Positions 6,479-14,245 of a DNA stretch of 15,022 nt are shown here, one piece after another. Location of the stretch: positions 1-15,022 of the forward strand of contig CATLIP010000021.1 in the NCBI GenBank assembly GCA_949957035.1, written 5' to 3'. Within the stretch, counting starts at the first letter, position 1. Every line of letters starts with the position of its first letter. Below the pieces are notes generated by a model. The model did not search any database and was not told the DNA's origin. It saw only the letters and a program-made list of their open reading frames with translations. The position numbers and the translations under genes were made by a program. The stretch comes from an uncultured Lachnospiraceae bacterium (GTDB lineage: Bacteria > Bacillota_A > Clostridia > Lachnospirales > Lachnospiraceae).

Positions 6479-7426
6479 ATGAGCTGCAAAGTCACAATCA
6501 TTGGCGCCGGAAGCGTAGGCGCCACAATTGCGTACACATTGTCCGGCGAGGACATGGCATCTGAGATCGTTCTGATCGACATCAACAAGGAGAAGGTAGA
6601 AGGCGAGGTCATGGATATCGAGCAGGGGACCTGTTTCAGAGATCCGGTAGCTATTGTTGCAGGCGAGTATGAGGATGCGAAGGACTCCGACATTGTAATC
6701 ATCACATCCGGAATTGCGCGTAAGCCGGGCCAGACCAGAATCGAGCTGACACAGACCAACGTTAATATCTTAAAGCAGATCACACCGGAGATTGTAAAGG
6801 CGGCACCAAAGGCGCTTTATATTATTGTAAGCAATCCGGTGGATGTTATGACCTATGTTTTCACAAAGATTTCAGGTATTCCGGAGAATCAGATTATCGG
6901 TTCCGGAACTGTCTTAGATTCCGCGAGACTCCGTTGCGGACTTTCCGAACATTTTAAAGTTGCACAGAGAAATATTCATGCATACGTATTTGGCGAGCAT
7001 GGGGATACTTCCTTTATTCCATGGTCTGCGGCGCGGATTGCAGGCGTTAACGTAGACGATTTTGTAGCAATGATGCCGCATCTTGGAAAAGACGCCAAAG
7101 AATTGGACAAAGACGCAATGCTTACCTACGTGCAGAAATCCGGCGGCAAGATTATTGCCAACAAGGGAGCGACCTTCTATGCAGTCACGAGAGGCGTCTG
7201 TAGATTATGCAGCATTCTGATGTCCGCTTCCGAGTCCGTGACCACCGTATCTTCCATGATGCATGGAGAATATGGAATTGAAGACGTATGTTTAAGCACA
7301 TTGGCTTTGGTTGGCCCTAACGGTATTCAGGGCAAGATTCCAATGGCTCTAACAGAGGAAGAGGTAGGCAAGTTAAAGGCAAGTGCGGATGCGTTAAAAG
7401 CTGTCATCGCACAGATTGAACTGTAA
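6479..7426 (+). CDS. NAD-dependent 2-hydroxyacid dehydrogenase of the LDH/MDH family, malate-type selectivity residue
   Basis: 315 residues, normal for the family. The start at 6479 is set by AGGAG (6466-6470), 8 bases upstream; an in-frame ATG at 6455 lacks such a site. Visible features: Rossmann motif GAGSVGA (9-15); Asp34 ending the second strand, which favours NAD over NADP; SNPVD (118-122); Asp147-Ser-Ala-Arg150; and the catalytic His174 in FGEHGD. The overall sequence is of L-lactate dehydrogenase type and would usually be named ldh. However, the active-site loop reads SGIARKPGQTR. Arg81 stands where lactate dehydrogenases carry Gln (classical Gln102) and malate dehydrogenases carry Arg, while Arg87 is the conserved mobile-loop Arg109. 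The substrate could therefore be oxaloacetate/malate. It is transcribed from a Rex-type promoter and sits 140 bases before the Hdr-Flox cluster. Confidence 0.9.
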   Translation: MSCKVTIIGAGSVGATIAYTLSGEDMASEIVLIDINKEKVEGEVMDIEQGTCFRDPVAIVAGEYEDAKDSDIVIITSGIARKPGQTRIELTQTNVNILKQITPEIVKAAPKALYIIVSNPVDVMTYVFTKISGIPENQIIGSGTVLDSARLRCGLSEHFKVAQRNIHAYVFGEHGDTSFIPWSAARIAGVNVDDFVAMMPHLGKDAKELDKDAMLTYVQKSGGKIIANKGATFYAVTRGVCRLCSILMSASESVTTVSSMMHGEYGIEDVCLSTLALVGPNGIQGKIPMALTEEEVGKLKASADALKAVIAQIEL

Positions 7427-7489
7427 TTCGAGAGATTCTTGTAAGCGGTCAGGTACGATTGGGTATAAATGGTGACTGCTACAGAATCA

Positions 7490-7518
7490 TTGACTTATGA
7501 AAAACTTCATATTAATAT
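7490..7518 (+). promoter_or_regulatory. Candidate promoter of the Hdr-Flox operon
   Basis: TTGACT (7490-7495), a 17-base spacer and TAATAT (7513-7518) lie about 50 bases before the HdrB start. The -35 is good and the -10 is fair. No convincing terminator separates the upstream dehydrogenase gene: a 7-base stem at 7445-7479 has no T-run. Read-through is therefore also possible. Confidence 0.45.
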
Positions 7519-7532
7519 TAAGAATGAAGTTT
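7502..7532 (+). repeat. Perfect 9-base inverted repeat over the operon -10 region (operator candidate)
   Basis: AAACTTCAT (7502-7510) and ATGAAGTTT (7524-7532) are perfect inverted repeats separated by 13 bases. That spacer itself contains the palindrome TTAATATTAA (7512-7521). The element covers the predicted -10, where a repressor would act. It does not match Rex or FNR consensus sites. Confidence 0.5.
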
Positions 7533-7566
7533 CGACAAAATATAGTAAGAAAGGACAGCGAGAACT

Positions 7567-8364
7567 ATGAAGTACAGTTATTATCCGGGATGCACTTTGA
7601 GAACAAAGGCAAAGGATCTGGATGTTTATGCAAGGGCTTCAGCAGCGGCTCTGGGAATCGAGTTAGAAGAGATCGAAGACTGGCAGTGCTGTGGCGGGGT
7701 CTACCCTCTTGGTTCTGACGAAATCGCCACGAAGTTGTCTTCTGTGCGCGCCTTAAATGCGGCGAAGGAGAAGGGACAAGAACTGGTGACCATGTGTTCC
7801 GCATGCCATCATGTCATCAAACGTGTCAATGACGACATGAAGAACGTAGAAGACATCCGCACCAGGGCGAACAATTACATGGAGCTTGAAGAACCTTATG
7901 CGGGCGAGACGGTAGTTCTTCATTTCCTGGAAGTCCTTCGCGACAGAGTAGGATTTGACGAATTGAAGAAGAAAGTGACGAATCCTCTGACGGGAAAGAA
8001 AATCGGTGCATACTATGGGTGTCTCCTCCTTCGTCCGAGCAAGCTGTTAAGTTTTGACGACCCGGAGAACCCGAAGATCATCGAGGATTTTATCCGCGCC
8101 ATCGGCGCAGAGCCGGTTATTTATCCGTACCGCAATGAATGCTGCGGCGGGTACATTTCCCTGAAAGAGAAAGAAATGTCCAAAAATATGTGTGAAAAGA
8201 TCATGGACAGCGCAGAAGGCTTTGGGGCGCAGATGTTGACTACGGCATGTCCGCTCTGCCTGTATAACCTGAATAAGAGTACAGGCAAAAAACTTCCGGT
8301 GGTCTACTTTACCGAACTGCTTGCCGAGGCTCTGGGAGTGAAAGAGGAGGTGCCAAAATCATGA
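7567..8364 (+). CDS. hdrB: HdrB-like subunit, heterodisulfide-reductase family with two CCG domains
   Basis: 265 residues carrying two complete cysteine-rich CCG motifs. The first is Cys9, Cys41-Cys42-Gly and Cys77-x2-Cys80; the second is Cys152, Cys192-Cys193-Gly and Cys228-x2-Cys231. In methanogen HdrB these bind two non-cubane [4Fe-4S] clusters that cleave the CoM-CoB heterodisulfide (family knowledge). With no cysteine missing, two clusters can be expected here. Bacteria lack CoM-S-S-CoB, so the substrate is a different thiol/disulfide or a protein partner. AAAGGA lies about 10 bases before the start. It is the first gene of the cluster, and its stop overlaps the start of HdrC (ATGA). Confidence 0.9.
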   Translation: MKYSYYPGCTLRTKAKDLDVYARASAAALGIELEEIEDWQCCGGVYPLGSDEIATKLSSVRALNAAKEKGQELVTMCSACHHVIKRVNDDMKNVEDIRTRANNYMELEEPYAGETVVLHFLEVLRDRVGFDELKKKVTNPLTGKKIGAYYGCLLLRPSKLLSFDDPENPKIIEDFIRAIGAEPVIYPYRNECCGGYISLKEKEMSKNMCEKIMDSAEGFGAQMLTTACPLCLYNLNKSTGKKLPVVYFTELLAEALGVKEEVPKS

Positions 8365-8750
8365 GTTCTGAAAAGAAACAGGCGGAGCTGATTAAGGAAA
8401 TCAGCGGCGTGAATCCGCTGAAATGTATGAAGTGCGGCAAATGTTCCGCCACCTGCCCGTCCTACAACGAGATGGATATCAAGCCCCATCAGTTTGTGTC
8501 CTACGTAATCAATGAAGATATTGAAAGCCTGGTAAATTCTAAGTCACTGTGGAAATGTCTTTCCTGTTTCGCGTGTGTGGAAAGATGTCCCCGCGACGTA
8601 AAACCAGGGAAGCTGATTGACGCCGCAAGACAGGTCGTCGTGCGCCAAAAAGGCCAGAATTATCTGCTGGCAGACGAGATTCCGGAGCTTTTAGACCCGG
8701 AGCTTCCGCAGCAGTTATTAGTAAGTGCATACAGAAGGTACAGGAGGTGA
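8361..8750 (+). CDS. hdrC: HdrC-like subunit, two [4Fe-4S] ferredoxin-type clusters
   Basis: 129 residues with two CxxCxxCxxxCP motifs: Cys22, 25, 28, 32 and Cys66, 69, 72, 76. A helical C-terminus follows (PGKLIDAARQVVVRQK), as in soluble HdrC. HdrC conducts electrons between HdrA and HdrB (family knowledge). Translation is coupled to HdrB through a 4-base ATGA overlap at 8361-8364. Its stop (8748-8750) lies inside the ribosome binding region of the HdrA gene. No membrane segment is present, so it is of the cytosolic HdrABC type rather than the membrane HdrDE type. Confidence 0.9.
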   Translation: MSSEKKQAELIKEISGVNPLKCMKCGKCSATCPSYNEMDIKPHQFVSYVINEDIESLVNSKSLWKCLSCFACVERCPRDVKPGKLIDAARQVVVRQKGQNYLLADEIPELLDPELPQQLLVSAYRRYRR

Positions 8751-8757
8751 GAAAAAA

Positions 8758-10746
8758 GTGCAGCGGATAGGAGTATTTGTCTGCCATTGCGGAAGCAATA
8801 TTGCCGCTACGGTAGACGTAAATAAAGTAGCAGAGATGGCGCTCATGGAGCCGGGGGTTGTCCATGCCGAGGATTATCAGTATATGTGTTCCGAAGCCGG
8901 ACAGGCGAAGATTGCGGCGGCGATTGCCGAGAAGCATTTGTCAGGAATCGTAGTATGTTCCTGTTCCCCGCGTATGCATGAGGCTACGTTCCGGAAGGCG
9001 GCCGAGCGCGCAGGATTGAATCCGTATATGGTGGAGATCGCCAACATCCGTGAACACTGTTCATGGATTCATAAGGATATGGATGAGGCGACCAAGAAGG
9101 CGGTTATCCTGATGCGGGCGGCAGTTGCAAAGGTGAACTTAAACACGCCGCTTCAGGCGGGAGAGAGCCGCGTTACCAAGCGTGCGCTGGTTATCGGCGG
9201 AGGTATCGCCGGCATCCAGACAGCCCTTGACATTGCAGACGCAGGTTATGAAGTGGATATCGTGGAGAAGACCCCGAGCATCGGCGGAAGGATGTCGCAG
9301 CTTGACAAGACCTTCCCGACCCTTGACTGTTCTGCATGTATCCTGACCCCTAAGATGGTGGAAGCGTCAGCCCATGAGAAGATTACCATTTATACATACA
9401 GTGAAGTGGAAAAAGTCAGCGGATTCGTGGGTGATTTCACCGTAGATATCCGAAAGAAAGCAAGAAGCGTGGATATGGACAAATGTACGGGTTGCGGCGT
9501 CTGCCAGGAGAAATGCCCGTCCAAGAAAGCGCCAAGCGAATTTAATCGTGGCCTTAACACAAGAAGCGCCATTTATACGCCGTTTGCACAGGCAATCCCG
9601 AACGTTCCGGTGATTGACCGCAATGAGTGTATCAAATTCAAGACCGGAAAATGCGGTATCTGCTCCAAAGTATGTCAGGCAGGAGCCATCGACTATGAGC
9701 AGAAGGACGAGATTATTTCAGAGAAATACGGTGCGATCGTAGTCGCCACAGGGTTTGACACCATCAACCTTGACAAATATGACGAGTATGCTTACAGCCA
9801 GAGCAAGGACGTCATTACATCCTTGGAATTGGAACGTGTGATGAATGCGGCAGGACCGACCCATGGTCATTTAGAGCGTCTTTCCGACGGAAAAGCGCCT
9901 AAGGAGATTGTTTTTATCCAGTGCGTGGGAAGCCGCTGCTCCGATGACAGAGGAAAACCCTATTGTTCCAAGATTTGCTGTATGTACACGGCAAAACATG
10001 CGATGCTGATAAGGGACAAATATCCGGACGTGAACGTGACGGTATTCTATATCGACGTACGTACTCCCGGCAAGAACTTCGACGAGTTCTACAGAAGAGC
10101 GGTAGAGCAGTATGGAGTGAATTATATCAAGGGACAGGTGGGGAAGGTAATTCTTAAGCCAGACGGGAAATTGCTGGTACAGGGTTCAGACCTGCTTGAC
10201 AACCGGCAGATTTTGAAAGAAGCGGATATGGTAGTCCTTGCTACGGCCATCGAGCCGAATCCGGACGTGCGCAAGATTGCGACCATGCTGACTGCAAGTA
10301 TTGACACCAACAACTTCCTGACGGAGGCTCATGCAAAGCTTCGTCCGGTAGAGTCGCCCACAGCGGGAATCTTCTTATCCGGCGTCTGCCAGGGACCGAA
10401 AGACATCCCGGAGACGGTGGCGCAGGCAGGAGCCGCTGCCGTGAAAGCCATCGGATTGCTTGCCAAGGATAAGCTGATGACGAACCCGTGTACCGCCAAG
10501 GCAGATACCTTGCTGTGTAACGGATGTTCGACCTGTGAGAATGTGTGTCCTTACGGTGCGATTACTTATGAAGACCAAGAGGTCAATGACCATGGAATCC
10601 GCGAGACGCGCCGGGTGGCAGTAGTCAACAATGCGCTCTGCCAGGGCTGCGGCGCATGTACCGTTGCATGTCCGTCAGGCGCCATGGATCTGCAAGGATT
10701 CTCAAATAGACAGATTATAGCGGAGGTGGATGCAATATGCCGTTAG
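8758..10746 (+). CDS. hdrA: HdrA-like flavoprotein, predicted electron-bifurcating subunit
   Basis: 662 residues from the GTG at 8758, which lies 10 bases after AGGAGG (8742-8747). An ATG at 8725 would lie deep within the HdrC gene without a comparable site. Order: N-terminal cluster domain (FVCHCGSN with Cys9/Cys11, plus Cys44, Cys67, Cys69); FAD dinucleotide fold GGGIAG (147-152); inserted ferredoxin motifs at Cys243/246/249/253 and Cys291/299/302/306; a Cys-rich stretch with Cys389, 394, 403, 407 and 408; the family motif SGVCQGPKDIPE (541-552); and a C-terminal ferredoxin domain at Cys587/590/593/597 and Cys628/631/634/638. This is the full unsplit HdrA layout. HdrA is the flavin-based bifurcation site and reduces ferredoxin (established for methanogens). 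It overlaps the next gene by 10 bases. Confidence 0.92.
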   Translation: MQRIGVFVCHCGSNIAATVDVNKVAEMALMEPGVVHAEDYQYMCSEAGQAKIAAAIAEKHLSGIVVCSCSPRMHEATFRKAAERAGLNPYMVEIANIREHCSWIHKDMDEATKKAVILMRAAVAKVNLNTPLQAGESRVTKRALVIGGGIAGIQTALDIADAGYEVDIVEKTPSIGGRMSQLDKTFPTLDCSACILTPKMVEASAHEKITIYTYSEVEKVSGFVGDFTVDIRKKARSVDMDKCTGCGVCQEKCPSKKAPSEFNRGLNTRSAIYTPFAQAIPNVPVIDRNECIKFKTGKCGICSKVCQAGAIDYEQKDEIISEKYGAIVVATGFDTINLDKYDEYAYSQSKDVITSLELERVMNAAGPTHGHLERLSDGKAPKEIVFIQCVGSRCSDDRGKPYCSKICCMYTAKHAMLIRDKYPDVNVTVFYIDVRTPGKNFDEFYRRAVEQYGVNYIKGQVGKVILKPDGKLLVQGSDLLDNRQILKEADMVVLATAIEPNPDVRKIATMLTASIDTNNFLTEAHAKLRPVESPTAGIFLSGVCQGPKDIPETVAQAGAAAVKAIGLLAKDKLMTNPCTAKADTLLCNGCSTCENVCPYGAITYEDQEVNDHGIRETRRVAVVNNALCQGCGACTVACPSGAMDLQGFSNRQIIAEVDAICR

Positions 10747-11177
10747 AAAATAAAGAATTCAAACCTAAGATTGTAGCGTTCTGCTGTAACTGGTGCAGCT
10801 ATGCGGGAGCCGATCTGGCCGGGAGCAGCCGCTTGACCTACCCTGCCGACGTGAAGATTATCCGTGTGCCATGCTCCTGCCGTGTGAATCCCATGTTCAT
10901 TCTGCGGGCATTTGAAAAAGGCGCGGACGGAGTCATTATGTGCGGATGCCACCCGGGAGACTGCCACTATAGCACCGGAAATTACTACGCAAGGAGGCGT
11001 ATGACGCTTCTGTTCTCCATGCTTGATTACATCGGCGTGGAAAACGGGCGTACCCGCGTGGAGTGGGTGTCTGCGGCAGAGGGCGTGAAGTTCTCCGACA
11101 CGATGAACAGTTTTGTGGAGAAAATCTATTCTCTCGGTGAAACCGTAAGATTGGGGGATTTGAGATGCAAGAGCTAA
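10737..11177 (+). CDS. MvhD/FloxD-like [2Fe-2S] electron-transfer protein
   Basis: 146 residues. The MvhD-type cysteine pattern is visible: FCCNWC (Cys16, 17, 20), PCSCRVNP (Cys46, 48) and MCGCHPGDCHY (Cys69, 71, 76). In methanogens MvhD bridges a hydrogenase or formate dehydrogenase to HdrA. Here no hydrogenase is encoded nearby, and the flanking genes are Flox-type, so it probably passes electrons from the Flox proteins to HdrA (inference). GGAGGT lies about 10 bases before the start, within the end of the HdrA gene. It overlaps HdrA by 10 bases and the following gene by 13, indicating tight translational coupling. Confidence 0.88.
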   Translation: MPLENKEFKPKIVAFCCNWCSYAGADLAGSSRLTYPADVKIIRVPCSCRVNPMFILRAFEKGADGVIMCGCHPGDCHYSTGNYYARRRMTLLFSMLDYIGVENGRTRVEWVSAAEGVKFSDTMNSFVEKIYSLGETVRLGDLRCKS

Positions 11178-12139
11178 TAAATCGTGCAAAAGAGCTGCTG
11201 GCAGACGGGACTGTGGCACGGGTTCTCGGATGGAAATCCGGAGACTTGCCTTATAATCCGGAACCGGCTTACTTCGAGACGGAAGAAGAGTTAAAAGATT
11301 TTGTTTATAATGGTTTCTGCGGGGCGAATTTGAGCAAATATATGATTGAGGCTTCCAAACTTGACGGGAAGACTATGGTCTGTTTAAAGCCATGCGATAC
11401 ATATAGCTTTAACCAGTTAATCAAAGAACACCGGGTAGACAGGGACAAGGCGTACATCGTCGGTGTAGGGTGCAAAGGTAAACTGGATATTGAGAGAATC
11501 AAGAAGCAGGGAATCAAAGGAATTGAGAGCATCGAAGGCGCAGAGATTACGGACGAGGCAGAAAGCTTAAAAATTCAGACCATTTACGGGGAAAAGACCC
11601 TTGCGTACGCAGACGCCATGTTAGAGAGATGCCATGTCTGCAAAGGCAAAGACCATATGATTTTTGACGAGCAGATCGGGGAATCCAAGGATACCAAGGA
11701 TGCTGAGCGTTTCGATGAGGTAGCGAAGATCGAGGCCATGAGCCCGGAGGAGAAATTTGCATTTTTCCAGAGCGAGTTAAGCAAATGTATCCGCTGCAAC
11801 GCCTGTAGAAATGCCTGTCCGGCATGCAGCTGCCGCAAGTGTGTGTTCGACAGCAACAAGTTTGACAGCTCCCAGAAGGCAAATGTGGATTCCTTCGAGG
11901 AGAAGATGTTCCATATCATCCGTGCGTTCCATGTGGCGGGAAGGTGTACGGACTGCGGCGAGTGCAGCCGTGTATGCCCCCAGGGAATCCCGCTTCATCT
12001 GTTCAACCGCAAATTTATTAAGGACATTGATGAATTATACGGTGAATATCAGGCAGGGGCAGATACCGAGTCAACGGCGCCGCTTACCGACTATACGTTT
12101 GAGGACGCGGAACCAAGTATTGTAGGAAAGAGGGGATAA
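11165..12139 (+). CDS. FloxC-like protein: FrhB/FdhB-type domain plus two ferredoxin clusters
   Basis: 324 residues. The N-terminal half resembles the flavin-binding FrhB/FdhB (coenzyme F420 hydrogenase beta) domain, with FCGANLSKYM (51-60), CLKPCDTYSFNQL (73-85), VGVGCKGKLD (99-108) and a Cys156-x2-Cys159 pair. The C-terminal half holds CIRCNACRNACP (Cys208, 211, 214, 218), followed closely by Cys221, 223 and 226, then CTDCGECSRVCP (Cys261, 264, 267, 271). In the Flox-Hdr systems of sulfate reducers the corresponding FloxC lies between FloxB and FloxD, as here. Predicted role: electron transfer from FloxA/B towards MvhD/HdrA. The start overlaps MvhD by 13 bases and has a weak G-rich site. 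The acidic tail is of low complexity. Confidence 0.8.
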   Translation: MQELINRAKELLADGTVARVLGWKSGDLPYNPEPAYFETEEELKDFVYNGFCGANLSKYMIEASKLDGKTMVCLKPCDTYSFNQLIKEHRVDRDKAYIVGVGCKGKLDIERIKKQGIKGIESIEGAEITDEAESLKIQTIYGEKTLAYADAMLERCHVCKGKDHMIFDEQIGESKDTKDAERFDEVAKIEAMSPEEKFAFFQSELSKCIRCNACRNACPACSCRKCVFDSNKFDSSQKANVDSFEEKMFHIIRAFHVAGRCTDCGECSRVCPQGIPLHLFNRKFIKDIDELYGEYQAGADTESTAPLTDYTFEDAEPSIVGKRG

Positions 12140-12142
12140 TGT

Positions 12143-13180
12143 ATGTACAAGATAGCTAAAGAAAATCTTTCCGCATTATTCCAGTTAATCGCGGATAAGC
12201 AAGAGCTGTATGTTCCGGTAAAGACCGCTGGGCAGACCAACTTCGGGGCTTGGAGCAAGGATGCGGAAGTAGACCTTGACACGTTAAAGACCGTAAAATC
12301 GGCAAAAGACGCATTTTTCCCCCAGAGTGAAGGGCTTTACACGGTCCGAAAAGAGGGAAAGAAGATGTCCATCGAGCCGGAGAGCTTAAAAGAGCAGGAT
12401 TTTGTAGTGTTCGGCATGAAAGCCTGCGACGTAAAAGGCATGGAAGTATTGGACAATGTATTTTTGTCCGACCCGGTGGATACGTTCTATGCGGCAAGAA
12501 GGGACCATGGGACGATTGTCGCTTTTGCCTGCCATGAGCCGGAGGAAACTTGTTTCTGTAAGGTATTCGGCGTGGACGCTGCAAACCCGGCTTCCGACGT
12601 TGCGGTATGGACGGCAGGGGAAGAACTCTACTGGAAGGCATTGACAGAAAAAGGGGAAGCGCTTACGGAAGCCGTGAAAGAGCTTTTTACAGACGACGCA
12701 GACGGCGAGGCGAAAGTAGAGGCGGAAAAAGAAAATATCCATAACATTGTGGAGAAACTGCCCTATATGAACCTTTCCCTGGAAGGCTGGAACGGGGACG
12801 CCCTTTCCGAGAAATTCGATTCCCCGGTTTGGGAAGAGTTATACAAGCCATGTCTGGCATGCGGCACCTGTACCTTTGTATGTCCTACTTGCCAGTGTTA
12901 TGATATCAAGGATTATACGGCAGGAAACAGCGTATCCCGTTATAGATGCTGGGATTCCTGCATGTACTCAGACTTTACGATGATGGCCCACGGCAACAAC
13001 CGTACCAGCCAGATGCAGAGGTTCCGCCAGAGGTTCATGCACAAGCTGGTGTATTATCCGGCGAATAACGACGGAATGTACTCCTGCGTAGGATGCGGCC
13101 GCTGTGTGGAGAAATGCCCCCAGGCCCTTAACATTGTGAAGGTTGTGAAGGCGTTTCAGAATCAGGGAGGTGAAAAATAA
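12143..13180 (+). CDS. FloxB-like iron-sulfur protein (AsrA/HydB family)
   Basis: 345 residues. The N-terminal region with FGMKACDVKGMEVLDNVF (about 90-107) and ACHEPEETCFC is typical of the AsrA / sulfhydrogenase-beta (HydB) family. The C-terminal region carries CLACGTCTFVCPTCQC (Cys237, 240, 243, 247, plus 250 and 252) and CVGCGRCVEKCP (Cys315, 318, 321, 325), so two [4Fe-4S] clusters are expected. AsrA and HydB pair with AsrB/HydG-type flavoproteins to relay electrons from or to NAD(P)H; here the partner is the next gene. AGGGG lies 7 bases before the start. Its stop shares one base with the following start codon. It could be misnamed an anaerobic sulfite reductase subunit, but no catalytic AsrC gene is nearby. 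Confidence 0.83.
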   Translation: MYKIAKENLSALFQLIADKQELYVPVKTAGQTNFGAWSKDAEVDLDTLKTVKSAKDAFFPQSEGLYTVRKEGKKMSIEPESLKEQDFVVFGMKACDVKGMEVLDNVFLSDPVDTFYAARRDHGTIVAFACHEPEETCFCKVFGVDAANPASDVAVWTAGEELYWKALTEKGEALTEAVKELFTDDADGEAKVEAEKENIHNIVEKLPYMNLSLEGWNGDALSEKFDSPVWEELYKPCLACGTCTFVCPTCQCYDIKDYTAGNSVSRYRCWDSCMYSDFTMMAHGNNRTSQMQRFRQRFMHKLVYYPANNDGMYSCVGCGRCVEKCPQALNIVKVVKAFQNQGGEK

Positions 13181-14034
13181 TGGGTGAATGTACATGTCAT
13201 AAGAATTATACATTAGATACGCTGATTCCTCAGGTGGGCGTGATTACGGATATCCGTCAGGAGACGCCGGATGTAAAGACGTTCCGGGTCAATGCTCCCG
13301 AGGGCGGCAAGCTTTTCGAGCATATGCCGGGACAGTGCGCCATGGTCTGCGCGCCTGGAATCAGCGAGGGTATGTTTTCCATTACTTCTTCTCCGACCAA
13401 TAAAGAGTATCAGGAATTCAGTATTAAGCAGTGCGGTATCCTGACGGACTATCTCCACAGCTTAGAGGTGGGCGATGAGATTACGGTCCGGGGACCCTAC
13501 GGCAATTCCTTTCCGGTAGAGACGGAGCTTAGAGGTAAGAACCTGCTATTCATTGCAGGCGGTATCGGGCTTGCGCCCCTTCGTTCTGTGATCAACTATG
13601 TGCTGGATAACCGTGAGAATTATGGGACGGTGGATATTGTCTATGGTTCCCGTTCTGCGGAGGATTTGGTTCAGTTAAAAGAGATACAGGAAGTCTGGAT
13701 GAAGGCAGAGGGCGTGAACGTCTATCTGACCATCGACAGGGAACAGGATAACTGGGACGGACATGTGGGTTTTGTTCCGAACTACGTAAAAGAGCTGGGA
13801 TTCGACACAGACAGGACGGCATTGGTCTGCGGGCCTCCGATTATGATTAAGTTCGTACTTGCAGGATTAAAGGAGCTTGGATTTACGACGGAACAGGTGT
13901 ATACCACATTAGAGCTGCGTATGAAGTGCGGAGTCGGCAAATGCGGACGGTGCAATATCGGCTCGAAGTATGTCTGCAAAGACGGCCCTGTGTTCCGTTA
14001 TGATGAAATCGACGAACTTCCCAATGAATATTAA
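13180..14034 (+). CDS. FloxA-like NAD(P)H:FAD oxidoreductase (AsrB / PyrK-like) with [2Fe-2S]
   Basis: 284 residues of the ferredoxin-NADP reductase superfamily. The FAD domain includes EGMFSITSSP (64-73), in the subtype lacking the usual Arg of RxYS. The NAD domain has AGGIGLAPLR (126-135), VYGSRSAEDL and CGPPIMIKF (217-225). The C-terminus carries four cysteines (250, 255, 258, 266) in MKCGVGKCGRCNIG, a PyrK/AsrB-type [2Fe-2S] site. It is the likely entry point for NADH electrons into the Flox-Hdr complex (known for the Flox family, inferred here). A strong GGGAGGTG site precedes the start, which overlaps the stop of the previous gene by one base. The N-terminal CTCH is a small extra feature. 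It is the last gene before the 211-base gap. Confidence 0.87.
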   Translation: MGECTCHKNYTLDTLIPQVGVITDIRQETPDVKTFRVNAPEGGKLFEHMPGQCAMVCAPGISEGMFSITSSPTNKEYQEFSIKQCGILTDYLHSLEVGDEITVRGPYGNSFPVETELRGKNLLFIAGGIGLAPLRSVINYVLDNRENYGTVDIVYGSRSAEDLVQLKEIQEVWMKAEGVNVYLTIDREQDNWDGHVGFVPNYVKELGFDTDRTALVCGPPIMIKFVLAGLKELGFTTEQVYTTLELRMKCGVGKCGRCNIGSKYVCKDGPVFRYDEIDELPNEY

Positions 14035-14058
14035 AGGCTCACCAGTTTAGCCATGCAG

Positions 14059-14218
14059 GGATATATATGCAGGGTTCGTGTATGCTTGCATACTAAGAAC
14101 CATGAATATATATCCAAGAATGGGCAAAACGCCCATTCGGCGAAAAACGTAGCAACGGGACGTTGCGGAAGAGCTGCGAAGCAGCGGTTTTGAGCAGTGC
14201 ATGGCGTTACGCAGCCAT
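14059..14218 (+). repeat. Cluster of inverted repeats / structured intergenic element
   Basis: Within the 211-base gap six or more hairpins follow one another. A 10-base arm GGATATATAT (14059-14068) pairs with ATATATATCC (14106-14115) and encloses nested GGTTC/GAACC (14073-14077/14097-14101) and GTATGC/GCATAC (14080-14085/14088-14093). Then come GAATGGGC/GCCCATTC (14118-14125/14131-14138), GCAACG/CGTTGC (14152-14157/14161-14166), GCTGC/GCAGC (14173-14177/14181-14185) and ATGGC/GCCAT (14201-14205/14214-14218). None is followed by a T-run, so these are not ordinary terminators. It may be a dispersed palindromic repeat unit, an RNA processing/stabilising region, or a structured leader of the next gene. 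Confidence 0.6.
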
Positions 14219-14245
14219 TTAACTTATAGAAAGGATACGAATAAC

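Noticed and set aside
7445..7479. Stem-loop after the dehydrogenase gene as a terminator
   Set aside because: Only 7 pairs including a G-U, a 21-base loop and no T-run.
13369..13398. Missing Arg in the FAD motif of FloxA as a defect
   Set aside because: The AsrB/PyrK-like subgroup commonly lacks this Arg, so it is a family trait and not a lesion.
12143..14034. FloxB and FloxA as anaerobic sulfite reductase subunits A and B
   Set aside because: They are homologous to AsrA/AsrB, but no AsrC-type siroheme subunit is present, and the neighbouring hdr and mvhD genes point to the Flox-Hdr complex.
14118..14138. Hairpin GAATGGGC-AAAAC-GCCCATTC as a terminator of the Hdr-Flox operon
   Set aside because: The stem is strong, but GGCGAAAAACG follows with no T-run on either strand, so it is reported only as part of the structured element.
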